Of a DNA stretch of 19,289 bases, positions 1 to 8,611 are shown piece by piece. This DNA comes from Perkinsus olseni. Its lineage: Eukaryota; Perkinsozoa; Perkinsida; Perkinsidae. The translations under genes and the position numbers were made by a program. Position 1 is the first letter of the stretch, and every line of letters starts with the position of its first letter. The stretch spans positions 1 through 19,289 of the forward strand of contig JABANP010000752.1 in the NCBI GenBank assembly GCA_013115135.1. The letters are read 5' to 3'. Below the pieces are notes generated by a model that worked only from the letters and a program-made list of their open reading frames with translations, was not told the origin of the DNA and did no database searches.

Positions 1-510
1 TATGGCACTGTGCGGCTCGCACGCTGGAAGTAGTGCACAAAGTTGAGGATACATAAGTCAAATCCTCCGTCCCTGATGACTGAGGCATCAGTGTGGTCAC
101 TAATAATTGTAACAGATGGGGTCAAAGAGCCAATGCCTAGTCCGCCACGGAATGATGGGCAGTGCCTGATGCATTTCTGGTCGAAGAGGAAGGACTGAAC
201 TCAGCAGTATGCCTGCGCGGAAGACCGAGTTCAGCGGGGCTCCGCACAGAACGGCATGGCTCGCACAACTGCGAACAATAAAGACTTCATTGGTAAGCAG
301 GATAGAAGTGCCGAACTTCCGGTTTTCGCGGTCCGGCGGACCGAGATTGCCTCAAGGAAGCTATTGAATAATCAGAAACAAGATGCAACGACCAAAATGC
401 ACTTTAATGGCAATCCGTTTTTCGGGACACGCTACGTCGGAGACAACAAGTGGCGATACAGCCCTAAGCTAAGATCGCGAAGCTACGTTGCCCTCATTGA
501 TGGAGCGATA

Positions 511-532
511 GTTCCTCTGAGGAACTTCCTCA
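511..532. repeat. Octamer scar, X = gttcctca (perfect)
   Basis: The sequence is X(1-7), then the reverse complement of X, then X(2-8). The homologous flank of copy 3 has only a single tttcctca here, so copy 1 carries the inserted form. It lies in the promoter-proximal flank of copy 1. Confidence 0.9.
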
Positions 533-556
533 TCGTATTAAAGCATTGACCACCTC

Positions 557-558
557 AG
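557..558 (+). promoter_or_regulatory. Candidate splice acceptor AG upstream of copy 1 start
   Basis: A pyrimidine-containing ...cctcag lies 21 nt before the ATG. An AG sits at almost the same distance before the ATG in copy 2 (6536-6537) and copy 3 (9063-9062, minus). Perkinsids are known to use spliced-leader trans-splicing, so this may be the leader acceptor. A cis-intron using the conserved ggtaagc near 290 is the alternative. Position is seen; role is inferred. Confidence 0.35.
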
Positions 559-579
559 TCCCAACGTTGGATTATCCCT

Positions 580-1023
580 ATGTACCTCCACCTAACTGGT
601 CTGTGCTTGATCTTCGTTGTCGCTCAGTGCGGCCCTGAGGTCTTTCGCGGTGACACTGAGGATTCTTCTGGTGGACTGGGATCTCCCATCGATAAAACCT
701 ACACCTATTATCGCTCTTCCACTGGTGAGCCAGATATCCTGCAGTTCAAGTTCACTCGCGAGCAGGGCGGAAGGGTTTACATAACTCCCTATAAAGACCA
801 CCTCAAGAAAGGTCAATACGATTGTGGATATACTCTCCAGCAGAGCAGCGGTGCAACAGACTTCACCGTGACGCTGCACTCTCCATGTGACCAAATCGTG
901 GAGGATTCGGCCGGGTATTATGACAATTATTTCATCACTGGTTGCTATATTGAGAATGGATATCAGTATCTCCACGTCCCAACTGCCTCTACTGGAGTGG
1001 ACCTCTATCAGCTTCAGAGATGA
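580..1023 (+). CDS. Small secreted four-cysteine protein, copy 1
   Basis: I do not recognise the family by name. The 147-residue product starts with a hydrophobic signal-like segment (residues 1-16, MYLHLTGLCLIFVVAQ) and should enter the secretory pathway. Four cysteines are shared with copy 2: C17, C82 (in YDCGY), C103 and C122. Other shared motifs are SPIDKTY near 35, a FKFT..Q.GRV.IT block at 56-69 and a VPTA...DLYQL end. There is no membrane segment beyond the signal and no repeat. The start is set by alignment with copies 2 and 3, which begin at the same MYL. The 5' flank is conserved between copies, so expression is probably controlled in common. A role as a secreted surface or effector protein is only a guess. 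Confidence 0.75.
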   Translation: MYLHLTGLCLIFVVAQCGPEVFRGDTEDSSGGLGSPIDKTYTYYRSSTGEPDILQFKFTREQGGRVYITPYKDHLKKGQYDCGYTLQQSSGATDFTVTLHSPCDQIVEDSAGYYDNYFITGCYIENGYQYLHVPTASTGVDLYQLQR

Positions 1024-1190
1024 TATGTGTGATACGTTCGACGATAAACGATGACTTCAATTCTTGACCGAACGTTGTATCATTGAATGATAATCATTCT
1101 CATTGTTGAACGACCCTTTCCATGATTTTATGTGTGGCCCACCGCACAGTAGTACTGTACCAGTACCCATTACGAGATTTATTCTTGTCG

Positions 1191-1212
1191 TCCTCTGATA
1201 GAGGACCTTTGT
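1191..1212. repeat. Possible decayed octamer scar
   Basis: cctctg a tagagg a cctttg has the scar layout and both outer pairings, but two mismatches in the core. It sits in the copy 1 3' flank where alignment with copy 2 is interrupted. Confidence 0.4.
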
Positions 1213-1588
1213 TGTTACTAGTCATCGTTCTGGACTAGGAATGATCCCTATGCCTTTACTGGTTGAGTTGTACAGTCACGAATTGAGCGAGGGTTTCGCG
1301 AGCCTTTGTCGCGTCACTCAGGCCACCGTTCGAACACCCGGTGCTCGCTCCAAGCAAAGCACTGAAAGAAAAGGAGAAAGATGTGGAAGAACTGTGTCAT
1401 CAAAGACTCAGACTCTCGGACGAGCGATGGAAATACATGAGATTTGAGAATATTCATCCCCGCCTCGGGGAACCTGAGTCAGGGAAGGTCGGCTGACGAG
1501 CAGAAAATTTAGGTAGAGTGGCGCGGTGATTCCTCCGCAAGCCGATGCGCAGAGGACATCACATTTCCGGCCGGGGGGCGTAGCACCT

Positions 1589-1610
1589 ACGCGCCGGGCG
1601 CGTCGCGCCC
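1589..1610. repeat. Octamer scar, X = acgcgccc (perfect)
   Basis: X(1-7) at 1589-1595, its reverse complement at 1596-1603, X(2-8) at 1604-1610. All 14 dependent positions match. Confidence 0.88.
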
Positions 1611-1832
1611 ACTATTCAATAGTCGCTGCAACTGAGCCGCACTAGCCTCTCCTAACGGATAGATGTGCGACTGCGGGCAATTGTACCGTACAGAGTGACT
1701 GAGGGAGAAGACTGGTGAGCTTTGCGAGCTGGGCCGACTCCCAATCGAACTGCTCGATATTGTTGCTTCAATGCTTCCATATTCAGGAATTCGGGCACGC
1801 AAGGAATCGAAGAAGGGAGACCTCCAGGTGAA

Positions 1833-1854
1833 CCGGGGACTCCCCGGCGGGGAG
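1833..1854. repeat. Octamer scar, X = ccggggag (perfect)
   Basis: X(1-7) at 1833-1839, reverse complement at 1840-1847, X(2-8) at 1848-1854. It lies in the weak F-box-like open stretch. Confidence 0.88.
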
Positions 1855-2309
1855 AGAAGGAATAAAAACGTGATGATACTGTTTGAAAAAAAATTGAAAC
1901 CGTCCTTGGACCGTCCTTTCATTCTCTCCTTGAAGTTCAAGGAGGGCGCAAAGGGATGTTTCGAGATGTGACTCACATGTGAGTTGAAGTGCGACATTGA
2001 GACAAGGACAACCGCCAGGCTGAAAGTTCCAGAACTGCGTACGTTAAGCGTATGGGACTCTGTGAGACCCGCCAGAGTTGAGTCAACTATTTTTCTCGAC
2101 CGAGCTGACGGTAAAGAAAAAGTACTATGAGATTTTTGTCGTAAAGTAATAGTGGCGCTAGGCGGGAACGAACAAAGAAGGGAGAAGCAATGTTGAACCC
2201 TAGAAGGTGCCGCCCTCTACTAGAGCTTTCCCCCTTCAAGGCGGGAAAATCGGTACCAGGAATCCCTATGTGACACTTATAATGAGAGATCTTTTTGTAC
2301 CCGTCAAAT

Positions 2310-2380
2310 AAGCTTGCTTCGCTATCAGTACTACTGATTCAGTAGTCGAGGTTTTCAACTACTGATAGCGAAGCGAGCTT
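2310..2380. repeat. Long hairpin with nested palindrome
   Basis: Outer arms 2310-2330 and 2360-2380 pair over 21 nt with one mismatch. Their loop holds a second odd palindrome, 8+1+8, at 2330-2346. A short T run follows. It resembles a bacterial terminator in shape only; in this eukaryotic context I read it as part of the palindrome-rich background. Confidence 0.75.
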
Positions 2381-2614
2381 TTTTGCCAAGCTTCTCTTAA
2401 CTTGAGAGGTCTTTGAAGCAAATTATTTGGTAGCATTCATAGTTCTCCTAGTGAGTTTGCGGAACTGGAAGATCGCTATCAGCGATCCCGTACAAATATA
2501 GGAGCCGGCGGCAGTGACGCTGTCACTGTCAACGAGATGCCAGCTCGTTGCGACACTCGCGGTGCGCAGTACCGGTCGGGGTAGGCATTGCTCATTGAAG
2601 TTCCACGCGAGATA

Positions 2615-2636
2615 GTTGGAGACTCAAACTTTGAGT
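2615..2636. repeat. Octamer scar, one mismatch
   Basis: ttggag a ctcaaa c tttgag, flanked by the pairing bases g and t that the rule predicts. One mismatch lies in the first arm. Confidence 0.65.
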
Positions 2637-3254
2637 TCTGCTCGAGCACTGTTCTTGACTGTTTGAGACAGTTTAACGCGAAGTGCTCATTCAATGAACT
2701 TCATTGCGAAGACGCGATGTTTCGCTTGCAACAGTTTTTACTCCTAGGCGACATCCACGGACGTCGGAGTAACATCGTGGTAGTGGCTCTAAATTAAACT
2801 GCTAAATTTCAGCGTATCATATAACTGTGATACAGTGCGTTCTCTTTTGATATGCAAATCGCTAAAACTGAGCTTTCTTCGTTAGTATGGAGCTTTTGCG
2901 GGTGAAAGTTGGACTGCTCATGTATTTCTGAGAGAGGAATCCAATGGTGTATCGATCAGCCGTTTCATCGACCGTTTCATCGTTGTAGAGAGCGCGGACG
3001 CCGCGAAGTGAATTTCGCGCTTGCCAAGTGTTCGGTTTTGATATCAGGGTGGCCTACGCGCACGGTGCGCGTCGGACGTAGTCGGCCTCGAGGGTCACCG
3101 GGTGACGTGACGTCAGGGGCGTCCGTGAGACCGTGTCACGATACACCCGCCCAGCCGCCTCGCTTTCCTTCGTGAGGTCTCGCATACGCTCCTTCCAACC
3201 TCTGGCAGGTTGTTGCTTTATCCTGCAATTAACTTGGACATAGAGCGAAATGTC

Positions 3255-3276
3255 GTATCAGGCTGATACTATCAGC
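3255..3276. repeat. Octamer scar, X = gtatcagc (perfect)
   Basis: X(1-7) at 3255-3261, reverse complement at 3262-3269, X(2-8) at 3270-3276. It lies 63 bp upstream of the protease start codon. Confidence 0.88.
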
Positions 3277-3456
3277 GTCAACATATTGCCGATGTAGCAG
3301 GACGCGCTTCTCCTCAGAACAGTCGATTCTCCATTTCAATGCTGCAGGTAGTATCATTTATCTCGACCCTCCTAGTCTTCTCGAGAGCCGACATTGCCGA
3401 TGACCGGACGCTTGTATCCATCAGGAGGGCCAACCCATTTCCCAGATTCCTGCAAG

Positions 3457-3514
3457 CGGGGTCGACCTTACCCTTCGACGAAGGGTAAGGTCGACCCCGA
3501 CGAAGGGCCTTCGT
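3457..3514. repeat. Extended octamer scar, X = cccttcgt, in protease
   Basis: A 43-nt palindrome with a single central base (21+1+21, 3457-3499) is followed by a 7+1+7 palindrome (3500-3514). Both are built on one octamer: X(1-7) at 3471-3477, its reverse complement at 3478-3485 and again at 3500-3507, X(2-8) at 3508-3514. The first centre is the complement of X8 and the second the complement of X1. Net insertion is 36 nt and includes an in-frame stop codon. Confidence 0.85.
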
Positions 3515-3563
3515 GGATGTTGGTCTGGTGCCAGACATGCTTGCAACCCATACCGGCGCTAGA

Positions 3564-3585
3564 CGATTATCATAATCGGATTATG
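3564..3585. repeat. Octamer scar, X = cgattatg (perfect), in protease
   Basis: X(1-7) at 3564-3570, reverse complement at 3571-3578, X(2-8) at 3579-3585. The 14-nt insertion changes frame between the signal-peptide half and the propeptide half. Confidence 0.9.
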
Positions 3586-4758
3586 CTCCACTGAGCAGAC
3601 GGTTGCGCCTTGCTTGTCCAACGGTGCTGCAGTGAGGAGCTTGGCCACTTTGGGTGTTCAAATTATCAACACAGCCTCTGCAAACTGCAATGCTACTCGA
3701 GAAGATATGTGCCAATACATAGCTGATGCTGTCGAGACTTTGAGGCTACAAGTGTTATGCGAGCCCAACTACGCGATGGAGCTGAGCTCTGGAGGTGTCA
3801 AGAAGGTCGTGCTCGATGTGAATGATAAATTTACTGGAAGGCAGTGGAATCTAGCTTCGATCGGCATGAAAGAGGCCTGGCAGGCGTTGAAGGGCCGCCC
3901 ACTGCGAGAAGTCGTCCAAGCCGTTATTGACAGTGGCGTTGACTTCCGCCATGAGGACCTAGCTGGTAACATATTCTCGTATGAGAACTGCTCCCACGGT
4001 TACAACTTCTACGATGATAATAACGATGTTAGTGACGCTGAAGTGCTGGGCATTGCTGGTATACTGGGCGCCGCGACGAATAATGGCATTGGAGTAGCCG
4101 GTATCGCACCGGTGAAAATTATGCCAGTTAAAGTGTTCGGTTCGGGCCCCAGTGGTTCTGGTGCGGATATCGTGAAGAGCTTGGACTATACTATAGAAAA
4201 CGGGGCAGACTTATCGACTCATTCTTATGGCGGTAAGACAGACTCGATATTGGGAATCGCAATAGAAACGGCCGCTCTACGTGGACACCTCGTCGTGTCC
4301 ACAAGGGCTCTGATATCAGCGTCAATAAGCAATACCCATGTGCCTGGACGGAGCAAGTTGAAATGCCATGTGTAGCTTCCAGTGACAGAAACGGTCACCT
4401 CGCATCTTCAAGTAACTACGGCCCTTACGTTGACATCGCTGCACCCGGGGATCGGGTATTCACGACTAAACCTGGTAACAAGTACGGCTCCTTTTCTGGT
4501 ACCTCCTTTGCTGTTCCGCACGTCGCCGGAGCAGCCGCCCTTCTTTCCGGTTTGGGTCTTTCTGGAGCTGATGTCAGGAGGTCACTATTGGCCTCGGTCG
4601 GAGATCTCACTGATCGTTCTGGCCATAAAATTGCCGATTACGGGCGACTTAACGTTGCAAAAGCCATCGAAGTTGCTTTAACCAAACCAACCGTCGCTCC
4701 TAAGGAACGGCGTTCAGTCGGTAATTGTCAGGAAGTGTCAGGGAACGGTGTGAATTAA

Positions 4759-5590
4759 TGAGGTCGGAGATGACAGCGTCCACAAGGTTGGACGCATGTG
4801 AGTGGCGTCGCACTCACATGCGTCTGTCTCGTCTCGCCACTGTGGCGAAGACATGGGCGGCGCGGCACTGCACGTTCGTCTTGTCTCGTCTCGTCTCGCT
4901 AGCTTTGATCTTTTTTCGGTTTTATAGCTCTAACCTCCGCTCTTCTCTCGCTCATAACAGATTATGCACAGCGACTGGTCCATTACCCGCCAAGTCTCGA
5001 GTTCCCAGTCCGTCAATCCGAATGATAGCGGTCTCAGAGCTCTACGGGGACCCCCTACCAATGCCAACCGACTGACTGACTACTAGGATGTTTTCACTCC
5101 AATTTTTTTCACTCAGGTCCTACGATGGCGGGCCACCATTGGTGACACGTTTCGCCTCGGACAGAGAAGACTTGAGACCCACGGAGATACAGAAAACGCA
5201 ACTTGCATATAGAAATTGGCATTTTTGGCAGGAAACGATTTTTCAGGCCGAGGGAATGCATCAGAAGAGTGGTAACCACCCGGTGGTCTCGTACAGAAAC
5301 AATGTCGCATTCCTTGAATTACTCTTCGATCACCATGACTCATCGCGAGGATATAGATATAGATATAAATTGCGGATACGAGCTCCATTGGAGCTCGTTT
5401 CCGCAATTCTATTACCCTTGGTAACTGTGTACAAGTAACTGTAGTGTACTTGAAGAACTCAATAGGGTAACTCGAGAGGAGATGATAATGTTAGTAACAG
5501 CGAAAGACATACAGAGACAGATTGTGTAAGCTTAAGTAGGAAGGACTCCCTCAGAAAGGGACAACAATTGTGTAGATACATCACAGTAAC
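4759..5590. other. No convincing gene; hairpins and microsatellite
   Basis: A 14-bp-arm hairpin with 6-nt loop lies at 4791-4824, a 7+1+7 at 4834-4848, a (tctcg)n-like run near 4878-4900 and a (gatata)n run at 5349-5366. The 116-codon stretch at 5088-5438 reads through the microsatellite and the 41-nt palindrome and shows no domain, so I do not call it. Confidence 0.5.
5368..5408. repeat. 41-nt odd palindrome
   Basis: Arms of 20 nt around a single central base (5388), one mismatch (5377/5399). It adjoins the gatata microsatellite. No second half that would make it a complete octamer scar was found, so it may be a one-sided version. Confidence 0.85.
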
Positions 5591-5679
5591 CCTATGGCCC
5601 TGCTGGTGAATAAACTTCATGTGGTTAATCAGTGGAAGAGGAAAAATAGGCGCCGGTTTCATCGAACGGAGATCCCAGT

Positions 5680-5701
5680 CCGCCAGTCTGGCGGCGTCAG
5701 A
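5680..5701. repeat. Octamer scar, one mismatch, in copy 4
   Basis: cgccag t ctggcg g cgtcag, with both predicted outer pairs (c/g and t/a). One mismatch lies in the last arm. Confidence 0.65.
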
Positions 5702-5767
5702 GTTCCCGGCCCAGAAGAAACCTCATTGTCAGACCTCAGACCCACAGACAGCAGATATGAAGATGAA

Positions 5768-5789
5768 GTGCAGAGTCTGCACTGCAGAC
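5768..5789. repeat. Octamer scar, X = gtgcagac (perfect), in copy 4
   Basis: X(1-7) at 5768-5774, reverse complement at 5775-5782, X(2-8) at 5783-5789. The matching site in copy 1 (minus sense gtctgtgc) is a single octamer, so this is an inserted state. Confidence 0.9.
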
Positions 5790-5800
5790 CCGTGGCGCGT

Positions 5801-6204
5801 CAGACTGCGGAAACTTGCCGTCCTGTTGTGTTTTCGCTTGTGCCGCAGGCGTGTCACGTAGTGCAGATCCCGAGCTTCGGGGCTTGCTATTTGACCGGAG
5901 ACCTTTATAACATCACATCTCATTATCGAATCTTCATTGCGTAAGCGAGCATTACATCCATCTTTCAACCTTCGGTACGATATTTGTCAGCTTTTGTGCT
6001 GACCGCACAGTACCATAGAGATTGTCTCTTCACCTCGAATAGATTTCAAGATTCGGGCACTCCACTGAGGGATGCTCTGCCGACTGTGAGCACGCCTGTG
6101 ATCATCCCGGGGAAACGTGTTTCGCTATCCAATGGAATGTCATGGGAAGTATATCATCAGCTGGACAAGATTTTCTGAGCTGTTCAGACTGAACACCCAC
6201 TGCA
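5801..6204. other. No convincing gene
   Basis: Open stretch 5984-6178 (64 codons) has no recognisable domain. A one-mismatch scar lies at 6174-6195. Confidence 0.45.
6174..6195. repeat. Octamer scar, one mismatch
   Basis: ctgagc t gttcag a ctgaac with the predicted outer pairs t/a and t/a. One mismatch lies in the first arm. It lies just before the conserved 5' flank of copy 2. Confidence 0.65.
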
Positions 6205-7265
6205 CGCCTGCCCGTATGAACGGCTGTGAACACAGGGCTCCGCACAAGAAAGCATGCCTCGACGATTAACGAATAACTCACGCATAAGTATGATGGACAA
6301 TTCAGTACCCGCTTACCGAAAACCGGCATGCCGAGACCGCTCCGAGGATGCTTCCCTATCCGGGAAACTTGAACGAAATTCTATATCCCTACCTTTAGGG
6401 TCCATTCGGAGACTAGGAGACACTACTACCAAGGCACCCGCTGTCGAATCAGCGATTAGCTAAAATTTCGCAGTCTTCGCACCCTCGTTGATGGCGCGAT
6501 AGTCCGAGTTTGAGGGCTTGAAGACCAACCATTTCAGCATGTCTACCTTCTCTCAATGTACCTGCGCCTATCTAGTCTGTACTTGATCTTCGCTGTCGCG
6601 GAGTGTGATTCTGAAGTCTTCCTCGGCAATAAGGAGGACTATTCTGGTAGACTCGGAGCTCCTATCGACAAGACCTACGCCCTGAACACTTCTTCAAGTA
6701 AGGAGCCACTTATCCAGAGATTCAAGTTCACGAGCCAGCAGAGTGGGAGGGTATTCATAACCGCTATCAAAGGCCGCCTACGCAAAGGACAATACGATTG
6801 TGGATATAATATTGCTAACGGCAGCAACAACGTGACGCTGATGGACCCATGCCGCCAAGTTGTTCAGGACTCGAACGGTTATTACGGCGATTCCTTCCTG
6901 AGTGGCTGCTATATGAGTTCTAACAATCAGTTCTTGAATGTGCCCACAGCGACCGTTGGGTATGATCTCTACCAGTTGGAAGAATGATCCATATGATTAG
7001 TTAGCTGATCAACCTACCTTATTATCATATGTACGAAAAGCAACAGCGGAGTGTAGGATCCTAAGAGGATGATTGATGATGTCGATTCTTGACACCAAAG
7101 TTTAAGATTACAGTTGTTGAGAAACTCTTCTGAACTAGCTATAATACAATACGTATTCCGAGATCCATTCTTGTTGCCAAGTTGTCCGGAATGGTTGTAG
7201 GCTCGCTTCCCATGTTGAGTTGAACAATAACCACTTGAGCGAGAGTTGACGGGAAGTTCGGGAAC
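6205..7265 (+). repeat. Secreted-protein family repeat unit, copy 2
   Basis: The copy 2 gene and its flanks. The 5' flank shares the ggctccgcaca block (6237) and the gttgatggcgcgatag block (6487) with copies 1 and 3 but is more diverged. The 3' flank shares the cgagat..attcttgt block and a tgttgagttg..ttgagcgag block (7205-7255) with copy 1. Confidence 0.65.
6556..6987 (+). CDS. Small secreted four-cysteine protein, copy 2
   Basis: A 143-residue paralog of copy 1, also unnamed. It has a signal-like start (MYLRLSSLYLIFAVAE) and the same four cysteines at C17, C82, C99 and C118. APIDKTY, RFKFT..QSGRVFIT, KGQYDCGY and VPTA..GYDLYQLEE are aligned one for one with copy 1. The loop between C82 and C99 is four residues shorter. 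The frame is intact and conserved at the amino-acid level despite many base differences, which suggests selection. An out-of-frame ATG at 6539 precedes it; the start at 6556 is chosen by paralogy. The candidate acceptor AG is at 6536-6537. Confidence 0.75.
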   Translation: MYLRLSSLYLIFAVAECDSEVFLGNKEDYSGRLGAPIDKTYALNTSSSKEPLIQRFKFTSQQSGRVFITAIKGRLRKGQYDCGYNIANGSNNVTLMDPCRQVVQDSNGYYGDSFLSGCYMSSNNQFLNVPTATVGYDLYQLEE

Positions 7266-7382
7266 AAAAGTTGCGGCATTCAAGAAGGCTATTAAAGGGA
7301 TGTAGCAGCGGTGTGAATGGACAGAGTCACTGATTCTGCGTCACTCACTGTGTCGAGTCCACCCACTCGGCCCCGTCAATAG

Positions 7383-7404
7383 GAAATACGGTATTTCAAA
7401 TACC
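7383..7404. repeat. Octamer scar, X = gaaatacc (perfect)
   Basis: X(1-7) at 7383-7389, reverse complement at 7390-7397, X(2-8) at 7398-7404. Confidence 0.88.
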
Positions 7405-7769
7405 GTCTCAGGGTATCATCAGTAATGCGCTGACCAGCGGCTGGGTGAGGGCCTCTGCAATGAGGGTGTCAACTCCATCATTATTCGGTTCCTGGCTTAC
7501 CATTAAGCATCAGTAAAAACTTTCTTTCAAATGGGCGCGTTATAAAGTTTGAACCTGATTATGTTAAGTGGCGTCTAAGTTTGCCTGGGAGTCAGTTCGA
7601 TCTGGTACACTATCGCGCGTGCACAGACTCGATATTGCTGTTATCCGTACAACTTATACGTTGACAACGTACAACGGTCCCAGATAGACGAATGGATATG
7701 TGAGTATCCGGCAGCACTGACTCCCTACATATTAGTGTACCGTAATCAAGCGTGGTCATCGCAATTATC

Positions 7770-7791
7770 CCCTCCGTCGGACGGCGTCCGA
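7770..7791. repeat. Octamer scar, one mismatch
   Basis: cctccg t cggacg g cgtccg with the predicted outer pairs c/g and t/a. One mismatch lies in the first arm. Confidence 0.62.
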
Positions 7792-8119
7792 GTTATTCCG
7801 GCTAGACGTGGCATTTTATCCGGCTTGATATATGCAAACTTTGACCTGTAACTTCCTGAGTATAAACCAAAGCCTCCAGCAAGAGTTCGTTTCCTCAAAA
7901 TCAGCTGACCTCTCGCTATATAGAGTAAAGTTTCAGATTCAAAACACGTGTGACTGATTTAAGGCACTTCTTGATGTCGGGAGTACTGTACTTCTTACAA
8001 ATACGCTGTAATCATGTCATCAGGAGTAATGTTGTCTCTCTGGTTGAATATAACCCTGAGAATAGCTTCTTGACAATCTATCTGATTGCACCGAATGTCA
8101 ATGCTACAGAAAGTCTCCA

Positions 8120-8141
8120 GTCTTCACTGAAGACTCTTCAG
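8120..8141. repeat. Octamer scar, X = gtcttcag (perfect)
   Basis: X(1-7) at 8120-8126, reverse complement at 8127-8134, X(2-8) at 8135-8141. Confidence 0.88.
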
Positions 8142-8157
8142 CATCTCATTGAGATAA

Positions 8158-8550
8158 GTCCGGTGTGTTAGATAATGACGATGATACCATCGAGGCACGG
8201 ACGAGTTTGTAGACTCCGTCGCGGATAGAGTGACAGCAGATCAAATTTAAGAAAGAGTGCATACTCAACCCGTATTGGGTGTCATGTTGAGGAAGAGACG
8301 AATATGTTCACTCGTAATTGGCCCAATTAAAGTACGCATACCCAATTAAATTGGGTATGCGTCACTGGAAGGAACACAACAAATCGTGGCAATAAAGCTT
8401 CGACAGCTCGAATCAGGGAGACAGAATTTTACAGTCATCATATTATTTAATCAAGACCCTTGAACGGTATGCGCTTTTCACAAGCATAGCGCAGACCGAC
8501 ACGTCCGCCCCAAAGTAAGTAGGTTCAAGATAGGATTGCGTTATAATGTG
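8158..8550 (+). repeat. Dispersed repeat, copy A
   Basis: About 390 bp that aligns in the same orientation with 14404-14812. Shared blocks include gacgatgat..catcgaggca, gcatactcaacc, gacgaatatgt, gtcactgga, acaacaaa..gtggcaa, aagcttcgacagctcg and gcgcagaccgacacg. No long frame is common to both copies, so this looks like a non-coding repeat or a transposon fragment of unknown type. Confidence 0.7.
8315..8362. repeat. Extended octamer scar, X = taattggg, in repeat A
   Basis: X(1-7) at 8315-8321, reverse complement at 8322-8329 and again at 8341-8348, X(2-8) at 8349-8355. The second palindrome extends to 14+1+14 (8334-8362) by mirroring the right flank. Repeat B carries the empty site: cg-tagttaag-tacgcg at the same place, which aligns base for base with the scar-free form (four transitions). 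Net insertion is 33 nt. Confidence 0.9.
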
Positions 8551-8611
8551 AGGCACGCTCAGCAGTCACCTCTAGAGGTCTTCGTGGTGGTGGAGTTTCA
8601 GGGTGTAGTTA

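Larger units (their letters stand above)
25..1310 (+). repeat. Secreted-protein family repeat unit, copy 1
   Basis: This block contains the copy 1 gene plus about 550 bp of 5' flank and about 280 bp of 3' flank that recur around the paralogs. The 5' flank aligns with the minus-strand flank of copy 3 (9041-9590) almost throughout, for example gaggatacataag at 46 and the ctccgcac and cgggacacgctacgtcg stretches. The 3' flank shares scattered blocks with copy 2 downstream DNA (near 7160-7260). The unit was therefore duplicated with its promoter region. The open stretch 256-549 lies in this flank and its start codon is absent in copy 3, so I do not call it a gene. Confidence 0.8.
1311..2300. other. 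No convincing gene; scars and small hairpins
   Basis: Two perfect octamer scars (1589-1610 and 1833-1854) lie here. A plus-strand open stretch at 1702-1971 contains an F-box-like run (LPIELLDIVASML, near 1740-1775), but it has no start codon before the motif and no other support. A 9+1+9 hairpin lies at 1926-1944 and a 14-nt palindrome at 1971-1984. Confidence 0.5.
2381..3338. other. No convincing gene
   Basis: Short hairpins (2471-2487 and 2512-2528, 7+3+7; 3056-3072, 8+1+8; 3094-3106), a direct duplication of ccgtttcatcga near 2959-2982, and scars at 2615-2636 and 3255-3276. The open stretches at 2588-2797 and 2909-3175 have no recognisable motif. Confidence 0.5.
3339..4758 (+). pseudogene. 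Subtilisin-like (S8) secreted serine protease, broken
   Basis: An ATG at 3339 opens a signal peptide (MLQVVSFISTLLVFSRA), so the ancestor was secreted. A propeptide-like region follows, ending near VLCEPNY. The catalytic domain shows the Asp motif AVIDSGVD (Asp codon 3929-3931) in one frame and the Ser motif SGTSFAVPHVAG (Ser codon 4504-4506) in another. Four lesions are visible: a 36-nt scar insertion at 3471-3514 with an in-frame TAA at 3486; a 14-nt scar at 3564-3585; a frame slip near 4300-4310 where the oxyanion Asn motif should be; and no HGT motif, replaced by EVLGIAGI near 4040. Without the two scar lengths the signal-peptide frame runs straight into the propeptide frame. Loss of His and Asn means no proteolysis is expected. 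The family is expanded in Perkinsus, which supports the taxon call. Confidence 0.85.
5590..5800 (-). pseudogene. Secreted-protein family copy 4, decayed relic
   Basis: Read on the minus strand, this stretch aligns with copy 1 from the signal region (LHFIFISAVCGSEV resembles LCLIFVVAQCGPEV) through the ggactgggatctcc block to the blocks resembling ttcactcgcgagcagggcgg and agggttta. No continuous frame remains. Two octamer scars (5768-5789 and 5680-5701) lie inside. Without the first, the flanking bases align with copy 1 without a gap. Confidence 0.65.
7266..8157. other. No convincing gene; three scars
   Basis: Mixed-composition DNA with octamer scars at 7383-7404, 7770-7791 and 8120-8141. The 73-codon stretch at 7950-8171 runs across a scar and has no known domain. 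Confidence 0.5.

Noticed and set aside
256..549. 97-codon open stretch upstream of secreted copy 1
   Set aside because: The aligned flank of copy 3 lacks its start codon and does not keep the frame; it behaves as conserved flank, not as a gene.
592..975. Long open stretch on the minus strand opposite secreted copy 1
   Set aside because: Shadow of the conserved plus-strand gene; the cysteines and motifs are conserved only in the plus frame. The same holds for 8780-9028 opposite copy 3.
1700..1830. F-box gene fragment (LPIELLDIVASML)
   Set aside because: The motif is short, no start codon precedes it in frame, and nothing downstream supports an F-box protein.
2310..2390. Bacterial-type terminator (stem followed by T run)
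   Set aside because: The window is eukaryotic and no gene ends just upstream; palindromes of this kind occur throughout.
3614..3616. TTG as the protease start codon
   Set aside because: A eukaryotic gene would not begin there, and a proper signal peptide with ATG exists at 3339 in a frame linked by two scar insertions.
4281..4303. gtggacac...gtgtccac hairpin as the cause of the protease frame slip
   Set aside because: These bases encode the expected GHLVVS of subtilisins, so the hairpin is part of the normal coding sequence; the slip is a loss just after it.
4990..5060. Fifth relic of the secreted family (cccagtccgtcaatccgaatgat)
   Set aside because: Resemblance to the antisense family sequence covers too few bases to separate from chance.
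5267..5288. Further octamer scar (agtggt a accacc c ggtggt)
   Set aside because: The layout fits, but one arm base and one outer pair fail, so I do not count it with the scars.
5088..5438. 116-codon open stretch
   Set aside because: It runs through a microsatellite and a 41-nt palindrome, has no domain, and is matched by open frames on the other strand.
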